A DNA stretch of 64,000 nucleotides from Serripes groenlandicus. Lineage: Eukaryota; Mollusca; Bivalvia; Cardiida; Cardiidae. Below, piece by piece: positions 42,394 to 53,526 of this stretch; the first letter of the stretch is position 1; each line of letters starts with the position of its first letter. Under the pieces are notes generated by a model, which did not search any database, was not told the DNA's origin, and worked only from the letters and a program-made list of their open reading frames with translations. The stretch spans positions 114,749,071-114,813,070 of the forward strand of contig JASEVX010000001.1 in assembly GCA_031761405.1 (NCBI GenBank), given 5' to 3'. Both the position numbers and the translations under genes were made by a program.

Positions 42394-42655
42394 ATGGTGT
42401 TTATACCTCTTTCTACATCATTTCAGTTATATCACGGCTCTTCCTGATTAACCTATTAGTACTACTGTTCCTTTTATCCTTACGCGAACGAGCTATTCGT
42501 AATGTTAACCACACAATCCTGAACGTCATGGAGGGCAAGTCATTATGACTTTTTCTTAAAGTATTTTGTATGACCCGGCCGGGGTTCGAAACCGCTGCCC
42601 CCACGCCCATCCCCGCAAAACCGAAGTGGACACTTTATCACTACCCAATCGACGT
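42394..42655 (-). mobile_element. SINE-2, near full length
   Basis: Minus strand: worn head, B box region GTTTCGAACCCCGGCCGGG, body CTTGCCCTCCATGACG, tail GCCGTGATATAACTGAAATG and ACCATTTAAACA. Confidence 0.8.
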
Positions 42656-42668
42656 GGTTCTGTAAAAC

Positions 42669-43238
42669 GTTAACGCTGCATAAAATTGTTAACGCTACAT
42701 AAAATTGTTGCATAAAATTGTTAACGCTGCGTAAAATTGTTGACGCTGCATAAAATTGTTAACGCTGCATAACATCGTTAACGCTGCATACAATTGTTAA
42801 CGCTGCATACAATTGTTAACGCTGCTTAACATTGTTAACGCTGCACAACATTGTTAACGCTGCATAACATCGTTAACGATGCATGACATTGTTAACGCTG
42901 CATAATATTGTTAACGTTGCAACACATTGTTAACGCTGCATATCATTGTTAACGCTGCATAAAATTGTTAACGCTGCATAAAATTGTTAACGCTGCATAA
43001 CATTGTTAACACAACATAAAATTGTTAACGCTGCACAACATTGTTAACGCTGCATAACATCGTTAACGATGCATGGCATTGTTAACGCTGCATAATATTG
43101 TTAACGTTGCAAAACATTGTTAACGCTGCATAACATTGTTAACGCTGCACAACATTGTTAACACTGCATAACATTGTTAACACTGCAAAACATTGTTAAC
43201 GCTGCACAACATCGTTAACGCTACATAACATTGTTAAC
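42669..43238 (+). repeat. 19-bp array, ~30 copies, with higher-order structure
   Basis: Unit GTTAACGCTGCATAACATT, each with the GTTAAC palindrome (HpaI site). Variants (GCACAACATT, ATCGTTAACGATGC, GTTGCAA) recur in the same order at 42841-42930 and 43031-43120, exactly 190 bp (10 units) apart, so a block of ten units was duplicated as one. Confidence 0.95.
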
Positions 43239-43644
43239 AGCCAGATCATGATTACAAAAGACTGCTTATGAACTATTAAAGGTTTAACACAAATCAAAGG
43301 AAACAGTTTGCCCTGCATATCAGTTACATCGAAAGGTGAATGTGTTACCATTCATTAAAGATTTTATCAGTTAAAACCTGAAACTAAGGAAGTAAACTTT
43401 TCTCGTTTTCTGTTACGGATATTCCGTCAGCATACATCTTAGTGGAGCTGAAACAAAACTAAGAACATATGATTAGAATGTCACATAAAAACCAACAATC
43501 AGCGAAGTTGAGTCTTATTGCATTTGCGTAAACTGAAGACCTGGTTGAGTCTGTGTATACGCAAAGTCTAAGTGCCTGCCTGATCCACCTTATATTAAAT
43601 GAACACGCTCTTCGGTAATGGTATTAGTTGGATTTTGAGAACAG
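43239..43644. other. No recognisable feature
   Basis: Apart from ACTGAAGACCTGGTTGAGTC at 43531 (weak dispersed motif) nothing is recognised. Confidence 0.4.
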
Positions 43645-43927
43645 TGTAGATCTTGATCAGTCAGTGCATCCACACAACCTGATCAAGATCTTCAATGTTT
43701 ACAATTTACTTACATTACTGAAAAGAATATTCTGTCAACTTGTGTAGATATTGATCACTCCGTGCGTTCACACAGTCTGATCATGATCTTTAATGTTTAC
43801 AATTTACTTACACTACTGAATAGAATATTCTGTCAACTTGTGTAGATATTAATCAGTCCGTGCGTTCACACAGTCGGATCAAGATCTTCAATGTTCACAA
43901 TTTTCTAACATAATTCTGTCAACTGGT
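43645..43927 (+). repeat. 98-bp tandem triplet
   Basis: Three copies start with TGTAGATNTTGATCA at 43645, 43743 and 43841; the last is shortened by about 12 bp. Each copy contains a small stem from TTGATCAGTC and the later CTGATCAAGATC. Confidence 0.85.
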
Positions 43928-44240
43928 GTATAATTTGATGAAACTGAGTAAGTGGCCATGGTAATGTAAATAGACACTGTTCAGAATTGCTAACGTGTGC
44001 ATTTTACCAACATCTCATTAACTTCGGACGTTAACTTACCTCCACTAGCAATCGTTCGTATACATCAATATACGGTTAGATTTCAACGAGAATCCTTTTC
44101 CCAAGGACGGATCGATATAGACTTAATATTTCGCTATATGTGTTGCCTTTATAGTTGTACGACATTTTAACTGTTCATGGTGTCAAAACGAACAGGCAAT
44201 ACGACGTCGCCCAAATATCAGACACAAACAAGTATATATA
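43928..44240. other. No recognisable feature
   Basis: Nothing recognised. Confidence 0.4.
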
Positions 44241-44660
44241 TGCCGTCCCGAGAGAAAACCTACATAATGGCCTCTGGTAATGTATCGATCCAGATCAGTC
44301 TGCGCAGTCCGCGCAGAGTGATCCGGGCCGACACGTTCCGTCTCAGGGGATAGAGGTATAGAGTAATGATTCATGAACCGAAAATCCACAGGAGGCGAAA
44401 AGTGTCTATCCGGGTAAGCCTGCGTGGCATGCTTAAGCTGATCCGGATCGATACTTTACGCAGAATCCACAATGATGGTTTTGTCGCGGGACGGCACTAC
44501 GGCCATGGTGGAGTGCCCTTGGGCAAGGCACATTGTTTAGCTTAGTACCGGTTTGTTTACCCAGGGATCATGAATAAGTGAACTGATATAACTGAAATAA
44601 TGTTGAAAGCGGCGTAAAACCCTAATAAAAAAATAAATAAAATTGTCGCGGGACGGCTCA
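44241..44660 (-). mobile_element. MITE-B interrupted by a SINE
   Basis: TGCCGTCCCGAGAGAAAAC starts it, and the right terminus TTGTCGCGGGACGGCTCA ends it at 44660. The right terminus is split by the SINE at 44496-44642. Without the insertion it is a normal ~258-bp copy. Confidence 0.9.
44496..44642 (+). mobile_element. SINE-3, 5'-truncated, inserted in MITE-B
   Basis: Bracketed by the 15-bp duplication TTGTCGCGGGACGGC (44481-44495 and 44643-44657). Contains GTTTACCCAGGGATCATG, TGATATAACTGAAATAATG, TTGAAAGCGGCGTAAAAC and an A/T-rich tail of AAATAAATAAA type. The B box of the head is missing. Confidence 0.93.
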
Positions 44661-45265
44661 AATACATTTGTTGTCTTGTTATTGTACTTGAACGTTGAAA
44701 TCTTCTAGTTTTGGTTACTGACTGGTTGTCCGAGGAATTGCAGTTGTCCACGATACAATGTCCAGTCACCGATGATAACACTGGATTACGCATAGAACAA
44801 TCTAGGATTACCCGTATGTCTATAAAATACAAATCTGTTAATCGTTTTAGATGACAGAATATCAAAATTTATTTATATGAGAATCTATGATTAGCAATTC
44901 TTAATATGGGCTTACAAAGCTTGACCAAGGAATGACAAATTGATTAATCTAGAAAAACAAATTGGATTAAAGCAGCGACCTTGATTTGGTGGAAACTGAC
45001 AAGAAAGGCTACGTGGGAAAATATACGGATTATGACAATCAAGCGACTTCACAACCCTCTCCTAATCTTAATCCTAAGGATTAAGTAGATTAAATATAAT
45101 CACTTAATTTTGCACACAGCCCAACTATTCGTCTTTTCCAGCAGCTGATGGGTGTTAATATAGGTACATTTATCACCATATAGGTATGCCTACGGTGACA
45201 TGTTATTCCCAGCGGAAAGCCCCTTTGATAAGTCGCAATGTACAGGGTCAGGTGAAAGCGGTCCT
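44661..45265. other. No recognisable feature
   Basis: About 600 bp, nothing recognised. The 102-codon minus frame at 44557-44865 is partly SINE sequence. Confidence 0.4.
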
Positions 45266-45640
45266 TATCACGTTTCCCTGATTAAGTAGTTTTAGTTTTA
45301 TTAGTTAAGCTTTTACGGCGATTTCATGATTGTTTTCAGTTATATCACGGCGTTTCCTGGTTAAGTAGTTTTAGTTTTATTAGTTAAGTTTTTACGGCGA
45401 TTTCAGGAATTGTTTCCAGTTATATCACTGCGTTTCCTGGTTAAGTTACCAGCGCTACTAGTACATTTATCCCGACAGCAGGGAGTCAGTTGTAATGTTA
45501 ACCCCAACATCCTAAACACCAAGGAGGGAAGGAAAGCCATTAATGATTACTATCTGTTTTATACTTTGGTTGACTTTGGATCGAACCCGAGACCTCCCAC
45601 TACGTGGCGGAGGCTCTACTAGTAAGGCACTAAATGCGGT
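45266..45640 (-). mobile_element. SINE-2 with tandemly duplicated 3' end
   Basis: A full SINE-2 in minus orientation (head near 45640: GCGGAGGCTCTACTAGTAAG on the plus strand; B box GATCGAACCCG). Its 3' part (GGTTAAGTAGTTTTAG ... CAGTTATATCACGGCG) is repeated with a 79-bp period (45281 and 45360), with a scrap of a third copy at 45266-45280. Confidence 0.8.
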
Positions 45641-45875
45641 CCCCTCATACAGGCGACATTTGACGTATTTTGCAGCAGAAGGCATTTGAAAACATTTTGG
45701 AAATGAAAGTGAGACTTCAAGCGAGCAATTTTGCATTCTCTCATTGGGCTTTCAACATTGTACATCCAGATGATGCAGGCGGACCAGACGATCTATGGCA
45801 AACGATTAGCAAAATTGTAAAAATGTACAAAGTCTTCTGCAGCAGATTTATGTGTTTATGTGAAAATAATGAATG
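45641..45875 (-). mobile_element. PB-A MITE, diverged
   Basis: CCCCTCATACAGGCGACATTTG at left with CAGCAGAAGGCATTTG; AAAGTCTTCTGCAGCAG near the right end. The central hairpin is worn (CAAGCGAGCAATTTTGC). Confidence 0.6.
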
Positions 45876-45899
45876 AATAGCTATGTACAAAAAATAATC

Positions 45900-46844
45900 T
45901 TAGAAGATTTTAAATAATACAAACCAGGGACCGTACTCAACTATCAAACTAATATCATTTTATTTGTATTTATGAATTTACAAAGTAACACAATTTTGCA
46001 TTGGCTCATTGACAATAATAATGGTGCAGCCAATCAGAAGTTTTGCTTCATCGAAATTTAGATTTTTTTTCAAATTTAGAATTACTTGTATGAAAGAATC
46101 ATGCCATGGTGTAGACATTGATCAATAGATTAATACCGGGCATACAGATCTTTTAAAAACGGTAAGAATTTCATGTCGGAAAACCATATTTGAACTACAA
46201 ACCTAGCATTATGGTTAGTTATTGAGACGACTCTGTCCAGTTCACACACTATAGGGTCTAATGGCTTGATAAAACACAAGCTTGCTTTCTCCTGCCTGTC
46301 TAGAACTCCGATCGCTAAGCGGATCCCAAATTCTCAAAGGTTGGTTTAACATTTTCGGCGATTAAAATGTCTGTAAACTTATAGAAGCAATGAGATCATA
46401 TTTGGCACATTGGTCTTATATATACACGGGATTATTTGTGTCTCGGCTTTATTTCAAATACTTCTGTCTCAAAGGCCTTTTTAACCCTGTCGGGGAGTTT
46501 AAATGAATCCGATAACAATTATGAGATCATTTTTATTTGGCCCATATGTTAAGGTTTTTGCGGTCATACAATGTAAACATGGGATTATCTTTGTCGGCTT
46601 TAATTTCATATACTATTTTTGCATCGTAATGATGATAACAAATTGCTTTATTGAAGTGGTCTTCAAGCGTTTAGTTGTCGTCATAGCTGGTATTGTAGTC
46701 AGGTTTGACCACATCTGATGAGAACAGTGAAGTATCGGAACAATTGGGAGTGCAATTCAAATCAAAGATTGAGCGATGTAACTAGTTTGGCAATTATGAA
46801 ATGGATGGTTAACCCTTTTCCTCATATGACAATTATGTAGCAGA
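45900..46844 (+). repeat. 945-bp tandem duplication, unit 1
   Basis: Reads identically to 46845-47788 by eye. The unit ends inside the left terminus of a PB-A element (TTAACCCTTTTCCTCATATG at 46812), so unit 1 carries only the first ~32 bp of it. Inside there is a weak internal repeat: CACGGGATTATTTGTGTCTC (46430) and AACATGGGATTATCTTTGTC (46577). A 71-codon open frame (46503-46718) is hydrophobic but has no recognised family. Confidence 0.95.
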
Positions 46845-47788
46845 TTAGAAGATTTTAAATAATACAAACCAGGGACCGTACTCAACTATCAAACTAATAT
46901 CATTTTATTTGTATTTATGAATTTACAAAGTAACACAATTTTGCATTGGCTCATTGACAATAATAATGGTGCAGCCAATCAGAAGTTTTGCTTCATCGAA
47001 ATTTAGATTTTTTTTCAAATTTAGAATTACTTGTATGAAAGAATCATGCCATGGTGTAGACATTGATCAATAGATTAATACCGGGCATACAGATCTTTTA
47101 AAAACGGTAAGAATTTCATGTCGGAAAACCATATTTGAACTACAAACCTAGCATTATGGTTAGTTATTGAGACGACTCTGTCCAGTTCACACACTATAGG
47201 GTCTAATGGCTTGATAAAACACAAGCTTGCTTTCTCCTGCCTGTCTAGAACTCCGATCGCTAAGCGGATCCCAAATTCTCAAAGGTTGGTTTAACATTTT
47301 CGGCGATTAAAATGTCTGTAAACTTATAGAAGCAATGAGATCATATTTGGCACATTGGTCTTATATATACACGGGATTATTTGTGTCTCGGCTTTATTTC
47401 AAATACTTCTGTCTCAAAGGCCTTTTTAACCCTGTCGGGGAGTTTAAATGAATCCGATAACAATTATGAGATCATTTTTATTTGGCCCATATGTTAAGGT
47501 TTTTGCGGTCATACAATGTAAACATGGGATTATCTTTGTCGGCTTTAATTTCATATACTATTTTTGCATCGTAATGATGATAACAAATTGCTTTATTGAA
47601 GTGGTCTTCAAGCGTTTAGTTGTCGTCATAGCTGGTATTGTAGTCAGGTTTGACCACATCTGATGAGAACAGTGAAGTATCGGAACAATTGGGAGTGCAA
47701 TTCAAATCAAAGATTGAGCGATGTAACTAGTTTGGCAATTATGAAATGGATGGTTAACCCTTTTCCTCATATGACAATTATGTAGCAG
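46845..47788 (+). repeat. 945-bp tandem duplication, unit 2
   Basis: Second copy with no difference that I can see. It ends at GTAGCAG and continues into the rest of the PB-A element, so unit 2 is the original right-hand boundary. Confidence 0.95.
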
Positions 47789-47983
47789 TCGACTTTGAAC
47801 ATATTTTAACAAAAAGTAGAAAATCTCTATAATTGAATGGATAACCTATGACAAAAAGTGGAAAACATTGTGGCAAAAGGAGAAATTGCTCGTTTTGAGC
47901 AATTTCTTCTTTTGTCACTATGTTTTCAAAAAGCCGTCTGCTGCAGAGACGTCAGAAAACGTCTATATAAGTTAAAGGGTTAA
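47754..47983 (+). mobile_element. PB-A MITE, complete, straddles duplication edge
   Basis: TTAACCCTTTTCCTCATATG to AGTTAAAGGGTTAA, 230 bp. Its first 35 bp lie in duplication unit 2. Confidence 0.93.
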
Positions 47984-48066
47984 AACACAAGATTTCCAAA
48001 ATGGTGTCTTCCGTCGAATGTTTTAAAGTCGTATGTTTTTGGTTTGATATTTGACATTTGATAAAG

Positions 48067-48215
48067 ATGAATCATAAGCCCTTTCCAACATTCAACAAAT
48101 CTGCATCAGACGACTTTCCAAAAAAATTGGCAATTATATGGAACAACCGATTTTTTTTTTTTAATAAAGTTGAAAACGTGATGGCAAATGGAAAAATTGC
48201 GCATTATGAGAGTTA
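48067..48215 (+). mobile_element. PB-A fragment, left half
   Basis: AAGCCCTTTCCAACATTC, AATCTGCATCAGACGACTTT and TGATGGCAAATGGAAAAATTG; a T run at 48151-48162 sits in the long arm. No right arm. Confidence 0.6.
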
Positions 48216-48345
48216 TCAATCTATACACATAAAGAAAGCATGCATTAAAATCATGAAGCAATTTGGCGTACATGACGTTGTCATACGAGTTGAAAGCTTG
48301 TACGAATAAGAAGAATGTATGTTGATGTTCATACTTAGATGTAGG

Positions 48346-48530
48346 AGTCCGCCGTAGCCGACTGGTTAACGTCGGGGATGTTTGGTAAACCTGGCGTTCC
48401 TGGTTCGGTCCCCAGTCGCCTTCGACAAGGTACGATTCCTAGTACTGGTGTTGTTTATCCAGGGATCATGAATAAGTGAACTGTCGCCGTGTTATAACCG
48501 AAAACGGCGGGCAACCCCCCACTACAAATC
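48346..48530 (+). mobile_element. SINE-3, short full-length copy
   Basis: Head CCGCCGTAGCCGACTGGTTA with GGTTCGGTCCCC (B-box-like), middle TGTTTATCCAGGGATCATG, 3' domain CGCCGTGTTATAACCGAAAA and ACCCCCCACTAC. Confidence 0.75.
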
Positions 48531-48733
48531 ATACTAACAAAGGGTAACAAGCCACGTTAGGTGATTTGTTCAAATCGTTAACCGATTAAATCGTTTTATT
48601 TATGTATATTTATGACTATGCACGGACGCGTTTTTCGGCTTTATACAGATGATATAAGACCCGAAATCGACTGACGTGACTGATTTGTATTAATCCTTAT
48701 CCGGCTGAATCATTCCAATCGGTATCATCAGCC

Positions 48734-48963
48734 TTAACCCTTTCCCTCATATGACAATTCTGCAGCAGAAGACTTTGAACGTATTTTGTCAAAGAGTAGA
48801 AAACCTTTATAATTCAATGGATAACCTATGAATAAAAGTGGAAAACATTGTGGCAAAAGGAGAAATGGCACGTTTTGTGAAATTTCTTCTTTCGTCACTA
48901 TGTTTTCAAATATCCGTCTGCTGCAGAGGCATCAGAAAGCGTCTATATGAGGGAAAGGGTTAA
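48734..48963 (+). mobile_element. PB-A MITE, complete
   Basis: TTAA both ends, 230 bp. The central stem reads AAATGGCACGTTTTGTGAAA, so pairing is partly lost. Confidence 0.93.
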
Positions 48964-49569
48964 TTCGTACAATGAGTTCGTACATGTTTACGGCTACACT
49001 TTCGTTACATAATGACTTGTGTTAAGCGGACGATGCAGCCCAATATGAGACTGGACGTATGAACATGCTGATTTTAATCTTAGTTGTTCCACAGATGTAG
49101 TCTCTAGAGCACTAGATAAGGCGGAGTAAACAGGTCATGGTTCCACGAAATCTCTGTTAGCACTCATTAAAATCTATTTTGTAGGTACTAAAAAAGAATT
49201 GTCTTACCGAGACGCTTCTTTTGAGTACCCACAACATAGGTTTTGGAGGTTGAATAAATAGTTTAGAACATGAAAAACTTCTCGTAGCTAGAGCTATGTA
49301 GTGTCAATTCGTACAGCTACGTTACTTCATGTTGTTTAAAGTCGTGTACTGCGTGATAAGGGTTAATTTTATATGAAGAAAAGGGGTAAAAGAGTTAAGC
49401 TGTTATATACCATTACTCATGCAGTCTTTTTGCCTTGTTCGCCTTTCAGCCCTTAACAGATATTTCATCTCGTATTTGTACAATCGTATCCCCGTTCAGC
49501 ACAATTTGATATTCCTTTTACAAGTCTGGGCCATTCATGAGTGACCCTTTACTATTTTACAAACATTCG
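48964..49569. other. Unassigned, with a hairpin-F copy
   Basis: 49180-49250 contains TGTAGGTACTAAAAAAG and CTTCTTTTGAGTACCCAC-AACATAGG, a diverged hairpin-F. 49028-49065 carries the weak motif GCGGACGATGCAGCCC. The rest is not recognised. Confidence 0.5.
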
Positions 49570-49801
49570 TTAAACCCTTTCGTACATGGAGAAGCTTTCT
49601 ACCGCCTCTGCAGCAGACGGCTTTTTGAAAACTTAGTGACATAAGAAGAAATTGCTCAAAACGAGCAATTTCTCCTTTTGCTACAATGTTTTCCACTTTT
49701 AGCCGTAGGTTATCCATTCAATTATAGAGATTTTCTATTTTTTTTACAAAGTGTGTTCAAAGTCGCCTGCTGCAGAATTGTCGTATGAGGGAAAGGGTTA
49801 A
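49570..49801 (-). mobile_element. PB-A MITE, complete, shares TTAA with next copy
   Basis: TTAAACCCTTTCGTACATGG to GAGGGAAAGGGTTAA. The final TTAA (49798-49801) is also the first TTAA of the next element. Confidence 0.93.
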
Positions 49802-50017
49802 ACCCTTTCTCACATGAAGCAGCTTCATGACGCTTCTGTAGCCGACGACTTTTGAAAGTATTGTGGCAGCCAAGTATAGAAATTATATAGCTCATTATGA
49901 ACAATTTCTCCGTTCGCCACAATGTTTGAAATTCAATAATAATACAATTGTTTTCAGAGATTTTTCATTTTTTATGCCAAGACAATTTCAAAGACACCTG
50001 CTACAAATTTGTTTGTC
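49798..50017 (-). mobile_element. PB-A MITE, older neighbour
   Basis: TTAAACCCTTTCTCACATG, TCTGTAGCCGACGACTTTTG; the right end (AAAGACACCTGCTACAAATTTG) lacks GGGAAAGGG. It is much more diverged than the copy it touches. Confidence 0.75.
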
Positions 50018-50519
50018 CCTTTAATCAATATATTTATCTTTTATCAGAAAATTATTCAATATCTTCAAAATTTGCTAATTAAACAGAATAGATAAGTAAA
50101 ATGTAATTCGGTATTCAATACAAAACAAAACGGTTATAACTATTACAATTTGAAATATGAGTACGCATGGCAACCGCTTGTACCGGAAAGAATCTCTCAC
50201 ATTAAATGTATCTCATGCAGCCAACCAGGTCAATTTTACCTACTGAAAAGGCGAAGCTTTTATGCATGCCAACCAAGTATAAGACAAGGCGTTTTGGTAA
50301 CTCTAAAACAGTCTGCTTAATAGAAATAGTCGGTTACTTGAGTTTGACTGCGCTTATTCAGACAGCTAGATGTAGATGCAAATCGAGTTCGGATGAATTT
50401 CAAACAAGTTGTCATATGCTGTAACTTCTAAAAGTATCAATTTTCAAATCGATCGTACAAGATGATACGGATTACATCTCAGAGTACAGTTTTGTGATTG
50501 GTCGGCATTGACATAATAA
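50018..50519. other. No recognisable feature
   Basis: About 500 bp, nothing recognised. Confidence 0.4.
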
Positions 50520-50757
50520 TGAGCCGTCCCGCGAGAAAACCAACATTGTGGACTCTGCGTAAAGTATCGATCCAGATCAGCCTAAGCATGCCACACAGGC
50601 GTACCCGGATATACACTTTTCGCCTCCTGTGGATTTTCTGTTTCAGGAATTACTACTCTATCTATCCCCCCTTAGACGGAATGTGTCGGCCGGATCAGTC
50701 TGCGCGGACAGCGCTGGCTGATCTGGTCGATACATTACGCAGATGAGTATCGCCGCA
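50520..50757 (+). mobile_element. MITE-B/C chimera
   Basis: Starts as MITE-B (TGAGCCGTCCCGCGAG) but its right end follows the MITE-C route (ATGAGTATCGCCGCAGCTGC-ATTTTGGG) and is cut at ACATTT, before the CGTAGC terminus. Confidence 0.8.
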
Positions 50758-50776
50758 GCTGCATTTTGGGACATTT

Positions 50777-51032
50777 AAGCCGTCCCGCGAGAAAAACCAA
50801 CATTATGGACTCTGCGTAATGTATCGATCCAGATCAGCCTGTGCAGTCCGCGCATGCTAATCCAGACCGACACATTCCGTCTCAGGTGGATAGAGGTAAT
50901 GATTCCTGAAACTGAATATCCACAGGAGGCGAAACGTGTCTGTCCGGGTTAGCCTGCGCGGCATGCTTAGGCTGATCCGGGTCGATACTTTATGCATAAT
51001 CCTCAATGTTGGTTTTATCGCGAGACGGCTCA
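50777..51032 (-). mobile_element. MITE-B, inverted beside the previous one
   Basis: AAGCCGTCCCGCGAGAAAAA to TTATCGCGAGACGGCTCA. With the previous copy it forms a head-to-head pair about 20 bp apart. Confidence 0.88.
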
Positions 51033-51760
51033 TATTGCATCGGCGTGTAGTCCAGCCTCAGATGAGCCTGAGCATACGCACAGTCGCAACAGAGTCATCT
51101 CTATCGCCCCTTGTTATGTTATATAGACCTAAATACGTCTTCTGGTAATACAAAAAGCTACAAGTGCAACCCACTAGTTTAACACCAATGTGATTGTAAA
51201 TGTAAAATGATTCAAAATCTCGAGAGGCACTTCAACTAAGATGCCACTGTTTACGTAAAGGAAAGGGTACAAAGTAAATAGTGACACTTGCGTGACGAAT
51301 TATCAACGCCTTTATTGTCGTATAAAGGCATTTATTTTTCCATTAGTATTTTAAAAGACTATTGTAAAGTCCGAGTGACTAACGTGTTGAAGTTGAGACT
51401 GACTAACGCCTAACTAAGTCTTTTATCTCTATACTAATCCATGAGAATACTACTTCCAATTGTTTTATTTTCATATGTCAATTAAATCCCTTCATATCTG
51501 TCAAGCTAACATGTTTCAAGTTAACACATTGTGGAAATATTACTTTATAAACAATAAAACATCACTGAGTATCGCTTATACGAGCTATTGTAGCAAATAA
51601 CAGAAGACAACATGATTAGTTTCTGATAGTTTTGATAACACCAAATACAATTTACAAAGCTGATAATAGTTTTGTCAAGGGATTGTTACATGTAGACCAG
51701 CAGTTAAGGTAGAGTACAGTGTCACATGCACCTGTCGATGGGAATGTGTTATTTGACTGT
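51033..51760. other. No recognisable feature
   Basis: About 730 bp, AT-rich, nothing recognised. Confidence 0.4.
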
Positions 51761-51929
51761 CTCATTTGACAGTTTTTGTTAGATTAAATAGATGTTCATG
51801 CTCAGGAATTTGTACCTCGGTTCAAATTGTCAGAGCGTATAATTTATTATCAAACTTCCCCCACTTATTACTAGGTCGGGTATATGTTAGACTGCTGGTA
51901 ATTAATAACTGCATCATCTCTATTCGATG

Positions 51930-52010
51930 TTTTAATACCCGTTAGGGAAGCGGGCTGCTGCCATTCAAGGGGTTGTGAATTCGAACCCCAGGTCGGCCAC
52001 CAATCTTTCA
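51930..52010 (+). repeat. tRNA-like SINE head, isolated
   Basis: GAATTCGAACCCCAGG is a B box; the upstream part is worn and there is no clear A box. TTTCAGACATTTGACAATAG follows. Same at 55360-55440. Confidence 0.5.
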
Positions 52011-52210
52011 GACATTTGACAATAGTCATATTGAGTGAACAACGTACAAGCATTAATGTTAACGAGCGATTATTAAGATAGTAACAATCAGTGAAACACT
52101 GAACTCGATGTTTCGAGATCCATATCATGCCCCGCCACGGCATGTCAAATAATCAGGACAATTTAATTAGATGTCATAAACAACCGAGCATTCATCTAAC
52201 GTATTACAAA

Positions 52211-52458
52211 TCGAGGGCTTGGCGTGAAACGGTTGTTACTAAAATTGGTATTTTTTTACCAAGGTTAATCACCTCGCCATAAAGTCTTTATAAGCGTTAA
52301 ATCATTTTCCTTGGTAAACAATGGAAATTTAGGTGCCATTGCTCGTTCTGAGCAATGGCACATAAATTTGCATTGTTTACAAAAGGGTAAAAATTGCCCC
52401 TAAACCAGGGTTTTTAAAATAGGTTTTTAGTTACAACTGTTTCACGCCAAGCCCTCGA
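52211..52458 (+). mobile_element. MITE-D, complete
   Basis: 248 bp, TCGAGGGCTTGGCGTGAAAC to CACGCCAAGCCCTCGA. Flanks are AA / AT, so a TA duplication is not preserved. Confidence 0.92.
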
Positions 52459-52689
52459 ATTGTCATTCTCGCCAGCAAGTTCCACCTTCACGGAGACTGG
52501 GGCTCTCTGAGATTATATGTAACACAACTTGATTGAGTTATAATAAATTATCCTGTTTGTTATTCTATTTACATTAAATCCTTTAATCCGAAGAGACTTG
52601 TTTGTCAATTATCCCCTGTGAACGAACATCTATAAATACATCTTGTGCAATATCGGCCACACAATGTTAAAGAAATGGTCAGGCAATGC

Positions 52690-52815
52690 ACATTTCCTAG
52701 CCTATAGTAATGGTTGGTTTATCCACGGATCATGCATATGTTAATTGGCGCCGTGATATAACTGAAATAATGATGGGAATTACGTAAACACCAATAAAAC
52801 AAACAAATGAGACTT
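52690..52815 (+). mobile_element. SINE-3, 3' part
   Basis: GGTTTATCCACGGATCATGC, GGCGCCGTGATATAACTG and TACGTAAACACCAATAAAAC, A-rich tail. Copy at 56120-56245. Confidence 0.75.
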
Positions 52816-53094
52816 TATTGTGTATAAGATCATGAATTACGTATTTTCTGTGAAAGAAAATGGATACAGAAAGACCTTGTGACTTATCCCTAATCTGGGC
52901 CGCCAGTCAAGGGAAAGCTGTGATGGACTTTTGTAATATAAATATGGGAGGGTTTGCAATGACATGGGATTTCGTGTCAACCGCATTGTCGTCTGCTTAA
53001 GCAAATCATCTAGTTGAGCAACTCCGCATGAACAAGTGGCTGATTAATGAATGAATGGCTTATATTGTCGGCTGCCTTTACAAATCCGCGACCC

Positions 53095-53312
53095 TTAAAC
53101 CTTTCCCTCATATAGACGCTTTCTGGCGACGGCTTTTTGAAAACATAGTGACAAAAAAAGAAATTGCTCAAAACGAGCAATTTCTCCTTTTGACACAATG
53201 TTTTCCACTTTTAGTCAAAGGTTATCCATTCAATTATAGAGATTTTCTATTTGTTGACAAAACATGTTCAAAGTCGTCTGCTGCAGAATTATCGTATGCG
53301 GGAAAGGGTTAA
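53095..53312 (-). mobile_element. PB-A MITE, complete, shares TTAA with next
   Basis: TTAAACCTTTCCCTCATATAG to GCGGGAAAGGGTTAA; 13 bp are missing around the CTCTGCAGCAGACGG block. Its last TTAA (53309-53312) starts the next copy. Confidence 0.92.
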
Positions 53313-53526
53313 CCATTTTCTACATATTGACGGGCTTTTAGGCACCTGTAGTAGACCACTTATGAAATCATTGAAGCAATATAATCATATTAAGCAATTT
53401 TTCATTTTGCAACAATGCAGTCAGCTCTATTCTATAATTATGCTTTAATTTATTTTCGTTTTTGCCTCGGTATTTCTAATGTAGTCTGCTGCAGATTTGT
53501 TGTAAATGCGTGTGGGCAAGGGTTAA
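53309..53526 (-). mobile_element. PB-A MITE, older neighbour
   Basis: TTAACCATTTTCTACATATTG to GTGGGCAAGGGTTAA, both TTAAs present but the interior is very diverged. Another PB-A scrap (TTTGCAGCAGACGATAATTG) follows at 53580. Confidence 0.85.

Noticed and set aside
46503..46718. Two identical hydrophobic 71-codon frames, possible membrane protein pair
   Set aside because: They are copies in the 945-bp duplication, have no recognised family and no splice or promoter context.
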